Below are positions 1-5,628 of a stretch of DNA of 9,065 nt, in pieces. Each line of letters starts with the position of its first letter. Positions within the stretch are counted from its first letter, which is position 1. The stretch comes from an uncultured Desulfarculaceae bacterium (GTDB lineage Bacteria; Desulfobacterota; Desulfarculia; Desulfarculales; Desulfarculaceae): NCBI GenBank assembly GCA_937908275.1, contig CALERA010000195.1, positions 1-9,065 of the forward strand, in the 5' to 3' direction. The translations under genes were made by a program, and so were the position numbers. The notes beneath the pieces are model-generated. The model was not told the origin of the DNA, did no database searches, and saw only the letters and a program-made list of their open reading frames with translations.

Positions 1-59
1 CCACCAGCCCGGCCGGCAAGATCCTCAAGCGCGAACTGCGCCGCATGGTCACGGGGTAG
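1..59 (+). CDS. AMP-forming acyl-CoA synthetase, C-terminal end (partial)
   Basis: Only the last 18 codons are present, entering from the left edge and ending in TAG at 57-59. They read TSPAGKILKRELRRMVTG. This matches the A10 motif of the ANL superfamily (P-x-GK-[IL]-x-[RK]-x-x-L), found at the extreme C-terminus of acyl- and aryl-CoA synthetases. The Lys of GK is the catalytic lysine of the adenylation half-reaction in this family. The protein would activate a carboxylic acid to its acyl-adenylate and then to the CoA thioester. The motif and its position next to a stop are seen directly; the exact substrate (fatty, aromatic or short-chain acid) cannot be judged from this fragment. The gene ends 22 bp before a strong hairpin. 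Confidence 0.8.
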   Translation, partial: TSPAGKILKRELRRMVTG

Positions 60-80
60 GGGAAAAGGCGGAGGGAATTG

Positions 81-121
81 GGGGAACCCTTTTCTTTGGC
101 GCCCAAAGAAAAGGGTTCTCC
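81..121. repeat. Long perfect hairpin, terminator or REP-like palindrome
   Basis: Bases 84-99 pair perfectly with 103-118 (arms gaacccttttctttgg and its complement) around a 3-nt CGC loop. Pairs 81-121 and 82-120, with a G.U at 83-119, lengthen the stem to 19 bp. It lies 22 bp after the stop of the upstream synthetase gene, so it could end that transcript. However, no T-tract follows on the plus strand. The very short loop and perfect arms also fit a dispersed palindromic element. Counting copies in the rest of the genome would separate the two. Confidence 0.7.
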
Positions 122-241
122 GCACCCCAGCCAGCGGATCTGGCCGGGGACCCCAAACCCCCTCCCAAAAGAATGGCGGTTTGGGGGCAAGGCCTTTGCT
201 GGTACTTAAGGCGATAGTGTTACCGCCTAACTCCCAACCCC

Positions 242-295
242 GTCATTGCGGGCGCAGCGAAGCAATCTCTTGATTGTCCTGATTTATCGCTGCGC
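242..295. repeat. GTCATTGCG...GCAATCTC dispersed-repeat-like element
   Basis: Bases 242-270 begin GTCATTGCG and end GCAATCTC. The form resembles an interspersed repeat I recall from many environmental bacterial genomes (consensus roughly GTCATTGCGAGC...GAAGCAATCTC). It carries nested symmetry: attgc (245-249) with gcaat (262-266), and a perfect 9-bp inverted repeat gcgcagcga (252-260) with tcgctgcgc (287-295). It lies in a gene-free region. The symmetry is seen directly; identification as a multicopy element is from memory of the family and needs a genome-wide count. Confidence 0.55.
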
Positions 296-330
296 TGTTG
301 CCTGGCGTCCGTCTGGAGACACAGGCAAAG

Positions 331-361
331 CGGCCCGGACAACCAGCGGTTGTCCGGGCCG
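331..361 (-). terminator. Rho-independent-like terminator of the NifX-type gene
   Basis: A 14-bp perfect stem (331-344 with 348-361, core gcccggacaacc) closes on a 3-nt agc loop. It starts 41 bp beyond the stop codon of the minus-strand gene at 403-789. Read on the minus strand it is followed only by GCTTTGCC, a short T stretch, so termination may be weak or partly factor-dependent. Confidence 0.6.
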
Positions 362-402
362 GGCGCGTTGTTGAGCGTGCAAGGGAGGGACGAGCCCAGG
401 GC

Positions 403-789
403 CTAGTGCTGGCCGCAGTTGCCCTCGCCCCCGCCGCAGACCTGGGCCGGGCTGAAGGGCAGGGCCTTGCCCTGGGCCAGGAAGTCCACCGCCTGGGCCA
501 CGGTGCCGGCGTTGCCGCCAAAATAGACCGTGATGCCGTTCTGTTGGAAACCGGCCAGGGGCCGCGCCCCCATGCCGCCCGCCACCAGGGCCTCCACGCC
601 CGCCTGCTTGAGCATCGTCACCGGACCCAGGCAGCCGCCTGCCTCATGGCCCTGGTTGGCGATCACCCGCAGCTCGCGCGTCTGGCCGTCGGCCAGCTCC
701 ACCAGGGTGTAGGCCGGGGCATGCCCGAAATGGGCCGAGAAGCCGGCGTTCAGGCCGCCGGGGGCCTCGGAAGGAACCGCGATGATCAT
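403..789 (-). CDS. NifX/NifB-type dinitrogenase iron-molybdenum cofactor domain protein
   Basis: A 128-residue protein of the small stand-alone family around the NifX, NafY and NifB C-terminal domains (PF02579). Members bind FeMo-co precursors or other iron-sulfur cargo. Visible family features are the start MIIAVPSE, the SAHFGHAPAYTLVE stretch (18-31), and the VEALVAGGMGARPLAGFQQNGI core (65-86) followed by a conserved glycine-rich turn. The Cys/His-ending tail, CGGGEGNCGQH (118-128), is a likely metal-binding end. The start at 789 is chosen over longer frames because AAAGGAG lies 7 nt upstream and the domain begins exactly there. No nif structural gene is in the window, so the role is more likely general Fe-S or metal cofactor handling than nitrogenase assembly. 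It has its own promoter and a terminator-like stem. Confidence 0.85.
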   Translation of the reverse strand: MIIAVPSEAPGGLNAGFSAHFGHAPAYTLVELADGQTRELRVIANQGHEAGGCLGPVTMLKQAGVEALVAGGMGARPLAGFQQNGITVYFGGNAGTVAQAVDFLAQGKALPFSPAQVCGGGEGNCGQH

Positions 790-820
790 GGGTATTCTCC
801 TTTTATGAGCCAATGCTCGA

Positions 821-849
821 AATATAAGGCCGGCATTCCCCTGCGTCAA
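821..849 (-). promoter_or_regulatory. Sigma-70-type promoter for the NifX-type gene
   Basis: Read on the minus strand, TTGACG (844-849) and TATATT (821-826) are separated by exactly 17 bp. Both boxes differ from consensus at only one or two positions. The expected start site near 814 gives a leader of about 25 nt with the ribosome-binding site (797-803) inside it. This is one of the best-looking promoters in the window. Confidence 0.65.
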
Positions 850-856
850 GCCGTGG

Positions 857-885
857 TTGACCAACTTCCCCCGGGGGAGTAGTAC
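857..885 (+). promoter_or_regulatory. Possible divergent promoter for the Nudix gene
   Basis: TTGACC (857-862) is a good -35 box, with a weak -10 candidate TAGTAC (880-885) at 17 bp. The spacer contains the 12-bp perfect palindrome TCCCCCGGGGGA (867-878). This -35 box is a mirror image of the NifX -35 across 7 bp: gtcaa (845-849), ttgac (857-861). The -10 is poor, so the call is tentative. Confidence 0.3.
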
Positions 886-915
886 AGTGGCAGTCCGCAA
901 CCCGGAGAGGCCCTC

Positions 916-1707
916 ATGACCACGGAAAAGCCCATCCTGCTCTCGGCCTCGGTGGTGCTCCTGGACCCCGCGCGCGGCAACGGCGAGCCCTTCGGGGTCT
1001 TCCTGCTGCGCCGCTCCCAGGCCTCCAGCTTCATGCCCGCCCGCTTCGTCTTCCCCGGTGGCCGGGTGGAGGCCGAGGACGGCCCCGACCCCGGCGCCCT
1101 GGAGACCCTGCGCCGCTGCGCCCTGCGCGAGCTGTGGGAAGAGGCCGGGGTGCTCCTGGCCCGGGGGGCGGACGGCCGCCTGCCCGCATCCGCCGCGCTC
1201 CCGGACCTGCCCCGGGATGGGGCTGATTTAGGCGCGGAGTTGGCCGCCCGGGACTTGACCTGGGACACCGCCGCCTTGCGCCCCTGGGCCCGCTGGATCA
1301 CCCCCGCCGCCCGGTCCAAGCGCTTTGACACCTATTTTTTCCTGGCGGCCATGCCCCAGGGCCAGGAGGCCAGCGCCGACCACCAGGAGACCAGCCAGGG
1401 CCTCTGGCTGGGCCCGGAGCAGGCCCTGGCCGAGAACCTGGCCGGCCGGGTGGAGCTGGCCCCGCCCCAGGTGCGTCTGTTGGGAGAACTGGCCGCCTGC
1501 GGCGGTCTGGAGGCCCTGTGGCAGGCTCCGGCGGACCTGGAGCCGGTGCGTCCCCGCTTGTGGCTGGGGGAGGGCGGCCGGGTGGTGATGCTGCCCTGGG
1601 ATCGGGATTACGCCGCCGGGGAGCCCGGCCCCAGCGAGGCCTGCCGGGCCCACCAGGCCAGCCGGCTGGTGGACCGGGAGGGGCGCTGGCTGCCCCACCG
1701 CGCCTAG
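916..1707 (+). CDS. Nudix hydrolase, NUDT19-like (candidate CoA or nucleotide diphosphatase)
   Basis: A 263-residue protein. Nudix hydrolases split nucleoside diphosphates linked to another moiety, using Mg2+ held by the Nudix-box glutamates. The box is visible as FPGG (46-49) leading to RELWEEAG (71-78). The gap between GG and RE is about 8 residues longer than in the canonical GX5EX7REUXEEXGU pattern. That expanded box, with WITPAARSKRFDTYFFLA (127-144), is typical of the NUDT19/RP2 branch, whose animal members cleave CoA and acyl-CoA. The start at 916 has GGAGAGG at 904-910. The gene ends 10 bp from the convergent anti-sigma gene. The substrate is not determined; the upstream acyl-CoA synthetase makes a CoA-related role conceivable but is not evidence for it. 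Confidence 0.85.
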   Translation: MTTEKPILLSASVVLLDPARGNGEPFGVFLLRRSQASSFMPARFVFPGGRVEAEDGPDPGALETLRRCALRELWEEAGVLLARGADGRLPASAALPDLPRDGADLGAELAARDLTWDTAALRPWARWITPAARSKRFDTYFFLAAMPQGQEASADHQETSQGLWLGPEQALAENLAGRVELAPPQVRLLGELAACGGLEALWQAPADLEPVRPRLWLGEGGRVVMLPWDRDYAAGEPGPSEACRAHQASRLVDREGRWLPHRA

Positions 1708-1717
1708 AGGCGGGGGA

Positions 1718-2176
1718 TCAGTCGTCCAGCTCCGGCGCGGCGCGCTTGACCACCCGCAGGACGTTGGCCTCGCCCTGGCGCTGATACTCCACCTGGTCCA
1801 TGAACTTGCGCACCAGGAACAGGCCCAGGCCGCCCACCTGGCGCTCCTGCACCCCCGCGTCCAGGGCGGGGTCGTCCACTTCCAGGGGATTGAAGGCCGG
1901 GCCCTGGTCGCGGAAGACCAGCCAGAAGCCGTCCGGCCCCAGGCCGCATTCCACTTCCATGTCGCCCGCCGCCTCGGCGTAGGCGTACTTGATGATGTTG
2001 GTGAGGATCTCCTCCACCGCCAACTCGATCTGGAACAGGGCGTGCCCGCCCAGGCCCGCCCGTTGGGCCTGGTCCAGCACGAACTCCATCATCACCGGCA
2101 GCTCTTCGTTGCTGGCTGGCGCGCGGCGGTGGGCGGTTTGCGCGGGGGGCATGGGATCTCCCGAAAGACCGGTCAT
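1718..2176 (-). CDS. Anti-sigma factor serine kinase, RsbW/SpoIIAB-like (HATPase_c_2)
   Basis: A 152-residue GHKL-fold ATPase of the kind that binds and blocks a sigma factor and inactivates its antagonist by serine phosphorylation. Visible ATP-site elements are the N box ELAVEEILTNIIKYAY (51-66, with E55/E56 and N60), the G1 box DQGPAFNP (90-97) and the G2 box GGLGLFLVRKFMD (115-127). The start at 2176 gives an ATGA overlap with the stop of the upstream STAS gene, so translation is probably coupled. The first 25 or so residues are proline/alanine-rich and may be flexible. A start at codon 9 (MPP) is possible. No sigma factor or PP2C phosphatase is in the window, so the target is unknown and may be outside sigma control (for example a histidine kinase or secretion pathway). 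Confidence 0.85.
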   Translation of the reverse strand: MTGLSGDPMPPAQTAHRRAPASNEELPVMMEFVLDQAQRAGLGGHALFQIELAVEEILTNIIKYAYAEAAGDMEVECGLGPDGFWLVFRDQGPAFNPLEVDDPALDAGVQERQVGGLGLFLVRKFMDQVEYQRQGEANVLRVVKRAAPELDD

Positions 2177-2508
2177 CCCCGGAGGGCCTGGGCCGCCCCC
2201 AGATCGGGGCAGCAGGTGAATATCTTGCTGAAACCGGACACCTCGAAGACCTCCTGCACCCCGCCGCCCAGGCCGCAGAGCAGCAGTTTGCCCTGTTGGG
2301 CCTGGATGCGCTTGGCCATCACCAGCAGGGTGCGCAGACCGGCGCTGGAGATGTATTCCAGGCGGGACAAATCCAGGATGAAGCTGGTTTCGCCGCGCTG
2401 GACCTCCTCCATCAGCATGGTCTCGAACCGGGGAGCGTTCATCACGTCCAACCGCCCATGGATGGCCACGACCAGAGATTTGCCATCGTGGTTGGTGGAT
2501 AGTTCCAT
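2173..2508 (-). CDS. STAS-domain anti-anti-sigma factor, RsbV/SpoIIAA-like
   Basis: A 111-residue single STAS domain, the antagonist half of a partner-switching pair. When unphosphorylated it should bind the downstream RsbW-like kinase and release that kinase's target. The signature is LDLSRLEYISSAGLRTLL (46-62); Ser55, the second Ser of ISSAG, aligns with the Ser that is phosphorylated in SpoIIAA. Other STAS landmarks are GRLDVMNAPRFE (18-29) and a C-terminal helix after VFEVSGFSKIF (87-97). Two cysteines at 99-100 are unusual but of unknown meaning. The start at 2508 is preferred because GGGAGGGG lies just upstream and the STAS fold begins there; longer upstream frames add unrelated sequence. 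The kinase gene follows with a 4-bp overlap. Confidence 0.87.
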   Translation of the reverse strand: MELSTNHDGKSLVVAIHGRLDVMNAPRFETMLMEEVQRGETSFILDLSRLEYISSAGLRTLLVMAKRIQAQQGKLLLCGLGGGVQEVFEVSGFSKIFTCCPDLGAAQALRG

Positions 2509-2563
2509 GCCGGTTCCCCTCCCGGAAGGGTGCGACCTCATCCGCAGTGTGCAAACTCCGTAC

Positions 2564-2592
2564 AGACTAGCAAAGCCAGGGCCGCTGGTAAA
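2564..2592 (-). promoter_or_regulatory. Possible promoter of the STAS/anti-sigma pair
   Basis: On the minus strand TTTACC (2587-2592) and TAGTCT (2564-2569) are 17 bp apart, and a TG one base before the -10 gives an extended -10 look. The predicted leader is about 50 nt. Each box matches consensus only partly. Confidence 0.35.
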
Positions 2593-2719
2593 GGGCCGCC
2601 TTGGGTCGCAAAGGCCGTTCACGCCTGGCTGGCGGGGCGTTTCGGGGCTCGCGGCCGCTGCTGAATCCTGGGCCAAGGGGTGGAGCACACCCGCCTTGGG
2701 GACAAAGGCCCTGGCGCTG

Positions 2720-2747
2720 TTGACACCCCCCAACCCCCATGTTAAAT
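2720..2747 (+). promoter_or_regulatory. Promoter of the tRNA-Lys/tRNA-Glu unit
   Basis: A perfect -35 box TTGACA (2720-2725) and TTAAAT (2742-2747) lie 16 bp apart in the right place to drive the two tRNA genes. The expected start is near 2754, about 13 nt before the first tRNA base. Confidence 0.6.
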
Positions 2748-2766
2748 AAGCAAATCCGCAAAAGGC

Positions 2767-2842
2767 GGGCCGTTAACTCAGTTGGTAGAGTATCTGCCTT
2801 TTAAGCAGAGAGTCGCGTGTTCGAGTCACGCACGGCCCACCA
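2767..2842 (+). tRNA. trnK: tRNA-Lys (anticodon UUU)
   Basis: A complete 76-nt cloverleaf. The acceptor GGGCCGT (2767-2773) pairs with ACGGCCC (2832-2838), followed by discriminator A and an encoded CCA (2840-2842). The anticodon stem TCTGC/GCAGA encloses the loop CTTTTAA, with anticodon TTT at 2800-2802. The T-arm carries the invariant TTCGA. The D-stem is ACTC/GAGT where GCTC/GAGC is usual: a compensated pair change that keeps the stem intact. Confidence 0.97.
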
Positions 2843-2850
2843 GACCCGGA

Positions 2851-2928
<78 letters not shown>

Positions 2929-2937
2929 AGTTGATTC

Positions 2938-2970
2938 AAGGGGTTAGCGACCTGGGCTAACCCCTTTTCT
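2938..2970 (+). terminator. Rho-independent terminator of the tRNA unit
   Basis: An 11-bp stem (aaggggttagc, 2938-2948, with 2956-2966) closes a 7-nt loop and runs into TTTTCT. It begins 9 nt after the tRNA-Glu CCA end. Shape, distance and T-tract all fit intrinsic termination. Confidence 0.88.
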
Positions 2971-3173
2971 ATTGGCCTGATACGTTTTCGGGATGATTCA
3001 GGGAATGGCCAGGTTGGTTTGCATTTAGTGCGCGCCGCTGGGCCGGGAGTTGCTCGCCGCGCGGCGGGAAACGGCCTGGCAAGGGCCAAGGGCGCGCGCT
3101 GAATCCAACCCCCGTGGTTTTTTTCTCGGCCTCGATTCCGTCCCGCCGCGAACCACCCCCCTGCGGAGGGGCG
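2971..3173. other. Intergenic stretch with nested inverted repeats, no gene seen
   Basis: These 203 bases separate the tRNA terminator from the end of the minus-strand chemoreceptor gene. Arms gattcag (2995-3001) and ctgaatc (3099-3105), gccagg (3008-3013) and cctggc (3075-3080), and the palindrome gccgcgcggc near 3056-3065 nest inside each other. The whole stretch could therefore fold as one large imperfect hairpin. A 5-bp hairpin (3158-3162 with 3167-3171) lies 3 bp from the chemoreceptor stop but has no T-tract on the minus strand, so I do not call it a terminator. Confidence 0.5.
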
Positions 3174-4709
3174 TCAGTCTTCCGCCCCCGGCGCTGCTGC
3201 TCCCTCCAACAGCTTGATGCCGTCCTGCTCCGGTTTGGCGTCGGTGTGGAAGGTGGACATGGTCTTGGCCAACTGGCTGGACTTGCCGGCGTTGATCTGG
3301 GTGGCCTGGTCGATGCCCTGCAGGGTGGTGTTGACCTGGTCGATGTCCTGGCGCTGTTGGGCCGAGGAGTCGGCCACCGTCTCCATCAGCACCGTGGCCT
3401 GGTTGATGGTCGCGCGGACGTCCTTGAACACCACGATGGTCGCTTGCACCAGGCCCGCGCCCTGGTCGATCCGGCTGATGGTGCCCTCCATGATGCTGGA
3501 GGTGTTGCGGGCGGCCTCGGCCGCGCGCAGGGCCAGGTTCCTGACTTCGTCGGCCACCACCGCGAAGCCGGCCCCGGCCTCGCCCGCCCGGGCCGCCTCC
3601 ACCGCGGCGTTCAGGGCCAACAGGTTGGTCTGGAACGCGATCTCGTCAATGGTCCGCATGATCTGGGCCACCTGGCCGCTGGCCTGGGAAAGCTCGGCCA
3701 TGGAGCGGTCCAGGATGCCCACTTTCTCGTCCGCCTCGATCACCCCGGAGCGCACCGACTTCATGAGTTCGCGGGCCTGCTGGGCGTTGTCGGCGTTCTC
3801 CCGGGTCAGGGCGGCGATGGCCTGGGCGAACCTGGTGATGTTGTCCAGGGCGGCGGCGTTGCGGTCGGTGTTGCTCCCGATGGCCACGGCCACGTTCTGG
3901 GCCTCGCCGATGATGATGTTCAGCTTGCTCACGAATTGGTTCATGAGCTGGGCCACGCGCCCGATCTCGTCATTTGATTGCACCGGGACCTGGAGGGTCA
4001 GGTCGACATCGAAATTCTTCAGGGCCTCGACCAGGCGGTCCATGGGATTGGCCACGAAGCGGCGGACCGTCACCACCATGCCCAGGACGAAAATCACCAC
4101 CACCGCCAGCACGGCGATGCCCATGGAGTAGAAGGAGCTGGTCTGGATGGAGGCCAGGGCCTGGGCGGCCTCGGACTTGGCCTGCAACAGCGCCTCGGTG
4201 GAGAACTTGTAGTAGGTCACCCCCCGGATCTCGTCTGACTTCCAGGTGGTGTGGCAACGGATGCAATCGGCCACCACCTTGTGGGGGATGAAGACCTCGA
4301 TGGCCTGGTCGGAGTCGTGGATGATGCGCTGCTCGTCGCGGAAGACCGCGCCCTTGACCTTGGCGTCCATCCGCTGGCCCACCCCGGCCGGCTTGGCCGA
4401 ATGGGTGACCACGCCGTCGGCGTCGTAGAGAAAGACCTCCTCCAGACCCTTCACCTGTTGCAGGGACTCCAGCAGCTTGGTGAACTTGGTCATCTCGTCG
4501 CGCACCAGGGAGCCCTCGATGGCCCGCTCCACGGTCTGGCAGAGGTTGGTGGCCTGCTTCAGCTCCTGTTGTTGCAGCAGCTTGAGGTTGTGGTCCGAGA
4601 ACGCGGCGAACAGCCCGGAGGTCCAGTAGTACTGCATGCCTTGGGTGATCAGCACCGCCAAGACCAGAACCAGCACCAGGGAGAGGATCAGTTTGGTTCT
4701 CAGCCTCAA
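3174..4709 (-). CDS. Methyl-accepting chemotaxis protein with periplasmic c-type heme sensor (DcrA / GSU0582-like)
   Basis: A 511-residue transmembrane chemoreceptor. TM1 is at about 7-23, a periplasmic domain at about 27-192, TM2 at about 196-214, HAMP at about 215-268, and a cytoplasmic coiled coil follows, with the MCP tip EIAFQTNLLALNAA (356-369) and AGFAVVADEVRNLA (380-393). The periplasmic domain contains CIRCH (149-153; codons 4251-4265), a covalent heme c site. It lies after a Cache/PAS-like stretch, EVFLYDADGVVTHSA (91-105). Known heme-c chemoreceptors such as DcrA of Desulfovibrio and GSU0582/GSU0935 of Geobacter sense redox state or oxygen. The start is TTG at 4709: GGGAGAGG lies 4 nt upstream, and TTGA overlaps the TGA of the hydrogenase small subunit. 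No CheR-tether pentapeptide is seen at the C-terminus. Its place as last gene of a hydrogenase operon suggests H2- or redox-taxis (inference). Confidence 0.9.
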   Translation of the reverse strand: MRLRTKLILSLVLVLVLAVLITQGMQYYWTSGLFAAFSDHNLKLLQQQELKQATNLCQTVERAIEGSLVRDEMTKFTKLLESLQQVKGLEEVFLYDADGVVTHSAKPAGVGQRMDAKVKGAVFRDEQRIIHDSDQAIEVFIPHKVVADCIRCHTTWKSDEIRGVTYYKFSTEALLQAKSEAAQALASIQTSSFYSMGIAVLAVVVIFVLGMVVTVRRFVANPMDRLVEALKNFDVDLTLQVPVQSNDEIGRVAQLMNQFVSKLNIIIGEAQNVAVAIGSNTDRNAAALDNITRFAQAIAALTRENADNAQQARELMKSVRSGVIEADEKVGILDRSMAELSQASGQVAQIMRTIDEIAFQTNLLALNAAVEAARAGEAGAGFAVVADEVRNLALRAAEAARNTSSIMEGTISRIDQGAGLVQATIVVFKDVRATINQATVLMETVADSSAQQRQDIDQVNTTLQGIDQATQINAGKSSQLAKTMSTFHTDAKPEQDGIKLLEGAAAPGAED

Positions 4710-5614
4710 TTGACCTCTCCCTTTCTATAAAAGGGCATGGCCGCGGACTTGGCGAAGATCTCCGAGGCGCAGCCGATGCAGGGCGCTCCGGCCACGATGC
4801 AGGTGTTCACGCCGCGATTCCAGAACCGGGTGGTGCAGTCGGCCTTGGTCAATGGCCCCAGGCAGCCCAGTTTGAACAGGCAGCCGTCCTCGGAAAAGGT
4901 CTGGGCGAAATTCTCCCGCTCGTAGTCGGCGAAGCGAGGGCATTGATCGTGCAGCAAGCGGCCGAAAAACATCTCCGGCCGCCCGTCCGGGCCCAGCTTG
5001 GGCAGCCCGAACTTGATGGTGTGGACCAGGGTGCCCACGATCCAGTCCGGGTGGCAGGGGCAGCCGGGCAGCCGGATCAGCGGGACGGAGCCGCCCTTGT
5101 CCTTTAGGAAATCCGGCACGCTGACCGAGCCGGTGGGGTTGTTCTCGGCCGCCGGGATGCCGCCATAGGCGGCGCAGGCCCCCACGCAGATGATCGCCTT
5201 GGCCTTGGCCGCCGCTTTCACCACCAGGTCGCCGACGGGCTGGCCGCCCATCACGCAGGCCTCGGGCATGCCCTGGGGCAGGGAGCCTTCCACCGCCAGG
5301 TAATAGCCGCCCTCTTCGATGGTCTTCTCCACCACGTCCATGGCGGTGTGTCCGGTGGCGACCGACAGGGTGGAGTGGAACCGGAGCGAGATGTATTGGG
5401 TGATGACGCTGGCCGGCGAGGGGTTTTCGGAATTGAGCAGCGAGACCGAGCAGCCCGAGCAGCTCTGGCCCTGCAGCCACAGCACCGGGACCTGGCCCGA
5501 GGACAGCTCGGCCAGGGCGTCCGCGATCCGGGGGATGGCCGCGGGACCCAGGGCCATGGCCGCGGCCAAGCTGGCCCCCATTTTCAGGAATTGTCTGCGG
5601 TTGAGGTTGGACAC
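4706..5614 (-). CDS. [NiFe] hydrogenase small subunit, Tat-exported, group 1-like
   Basis: A 302-residue electron-transfer subunit. The twin-arginine signal RRQFLKMG (6-13) plus a hydrophobic stretch to about 35 directs the folded heterodimer to the periplasm. Proximal cluster ligands: C52, C55 (SCSGCSVSLLNS), C147 and C185. Distal: H222, C225, C245, C251. Medial: C260, C279 and C282, plus C272 at the place where standard enzymes carry the Pro that leaves a [3Fe-4S] cluster. Four cysteines predict a medial [4Fe-4S], as in NiFeSe-type enzymes. The extra cysteines of O2-tolerant enzymes are absent (G54 and G152 there). C187 in GCPCHP is an additional cysteine. There is no C-terminal membrane helix, so it is probably soluble or held by a partner. 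The start is GTG at 5614 with AAAGGAG about 9 nt upstream, overlapping the end of the large-subunit gene. Confidence 0.95.
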   Translation of the reverse strand: MSNLNRRQFLKMGASLAAAMALGPAAIPRIADALAELSSGQVPVLWLQGQSCSGCSVSLLNSENPSPASVITQYISLRFHSTLSVATGHTAMDVVEKTIEEGGYYLAVEGSLPQGMPEACVMGGQPVGDLVVKAAAKAKAIICVGACAAYGGIPAAENNPTGSVSVPDFLKDKGGSVPLIRLPGCPCHPDWIVGTLVHTIKFGLPKLGPDGRPEMFFGRLLHDQCPRFADYERENFAQTFSEDGCLFKLGCLGPLTKADCTTRFWNRGVNTCIVAGAPCIGCASEIFAKSAAMPFYRKGEVN

Positions 5615-5628
5615 GGCTCCCCGCTCCT

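Larger units (their letters stand above)
60..402. other. Non-coding stretch rich in dyad symmetry
   Basis: No convincing gene lies in these 343 bases between the synthetase end and the NifX-type gene. The stretch holds a 19-bp hairpin at 81-121, a 9-bp inverted repeat (151-159 with 178-186), a smaller dyad around 206-230 (aggcg/cgcct), a dispersed-repeat-like element at 242-295 and a 14-bp terminator-like stem at 331-361. Short open frames that cross it run through these palindromes and look accidental. Confidence 0.7.

Noticed and set aside
790..900. N-terminal extension of the NifX-type protein to a start at 900
   Set aside because: The extra 37 residues resemble nothing, run through a strong promoter, and AAAGGAG is placed for the start at 789.
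2509..2733. N-terminal extension of the STAS protein to a start near 2733
   Set aside because: The added residues are outside the STAS fold and a good ribosome-binding site precedes the start at 2508.
3114..4131. Long plus-strand open frames opposite the chemoreceptor
   Set aside because: They are composition-driven shadows; the minus strand has TM, heme, HAMP and MCP-tip motifs in register.
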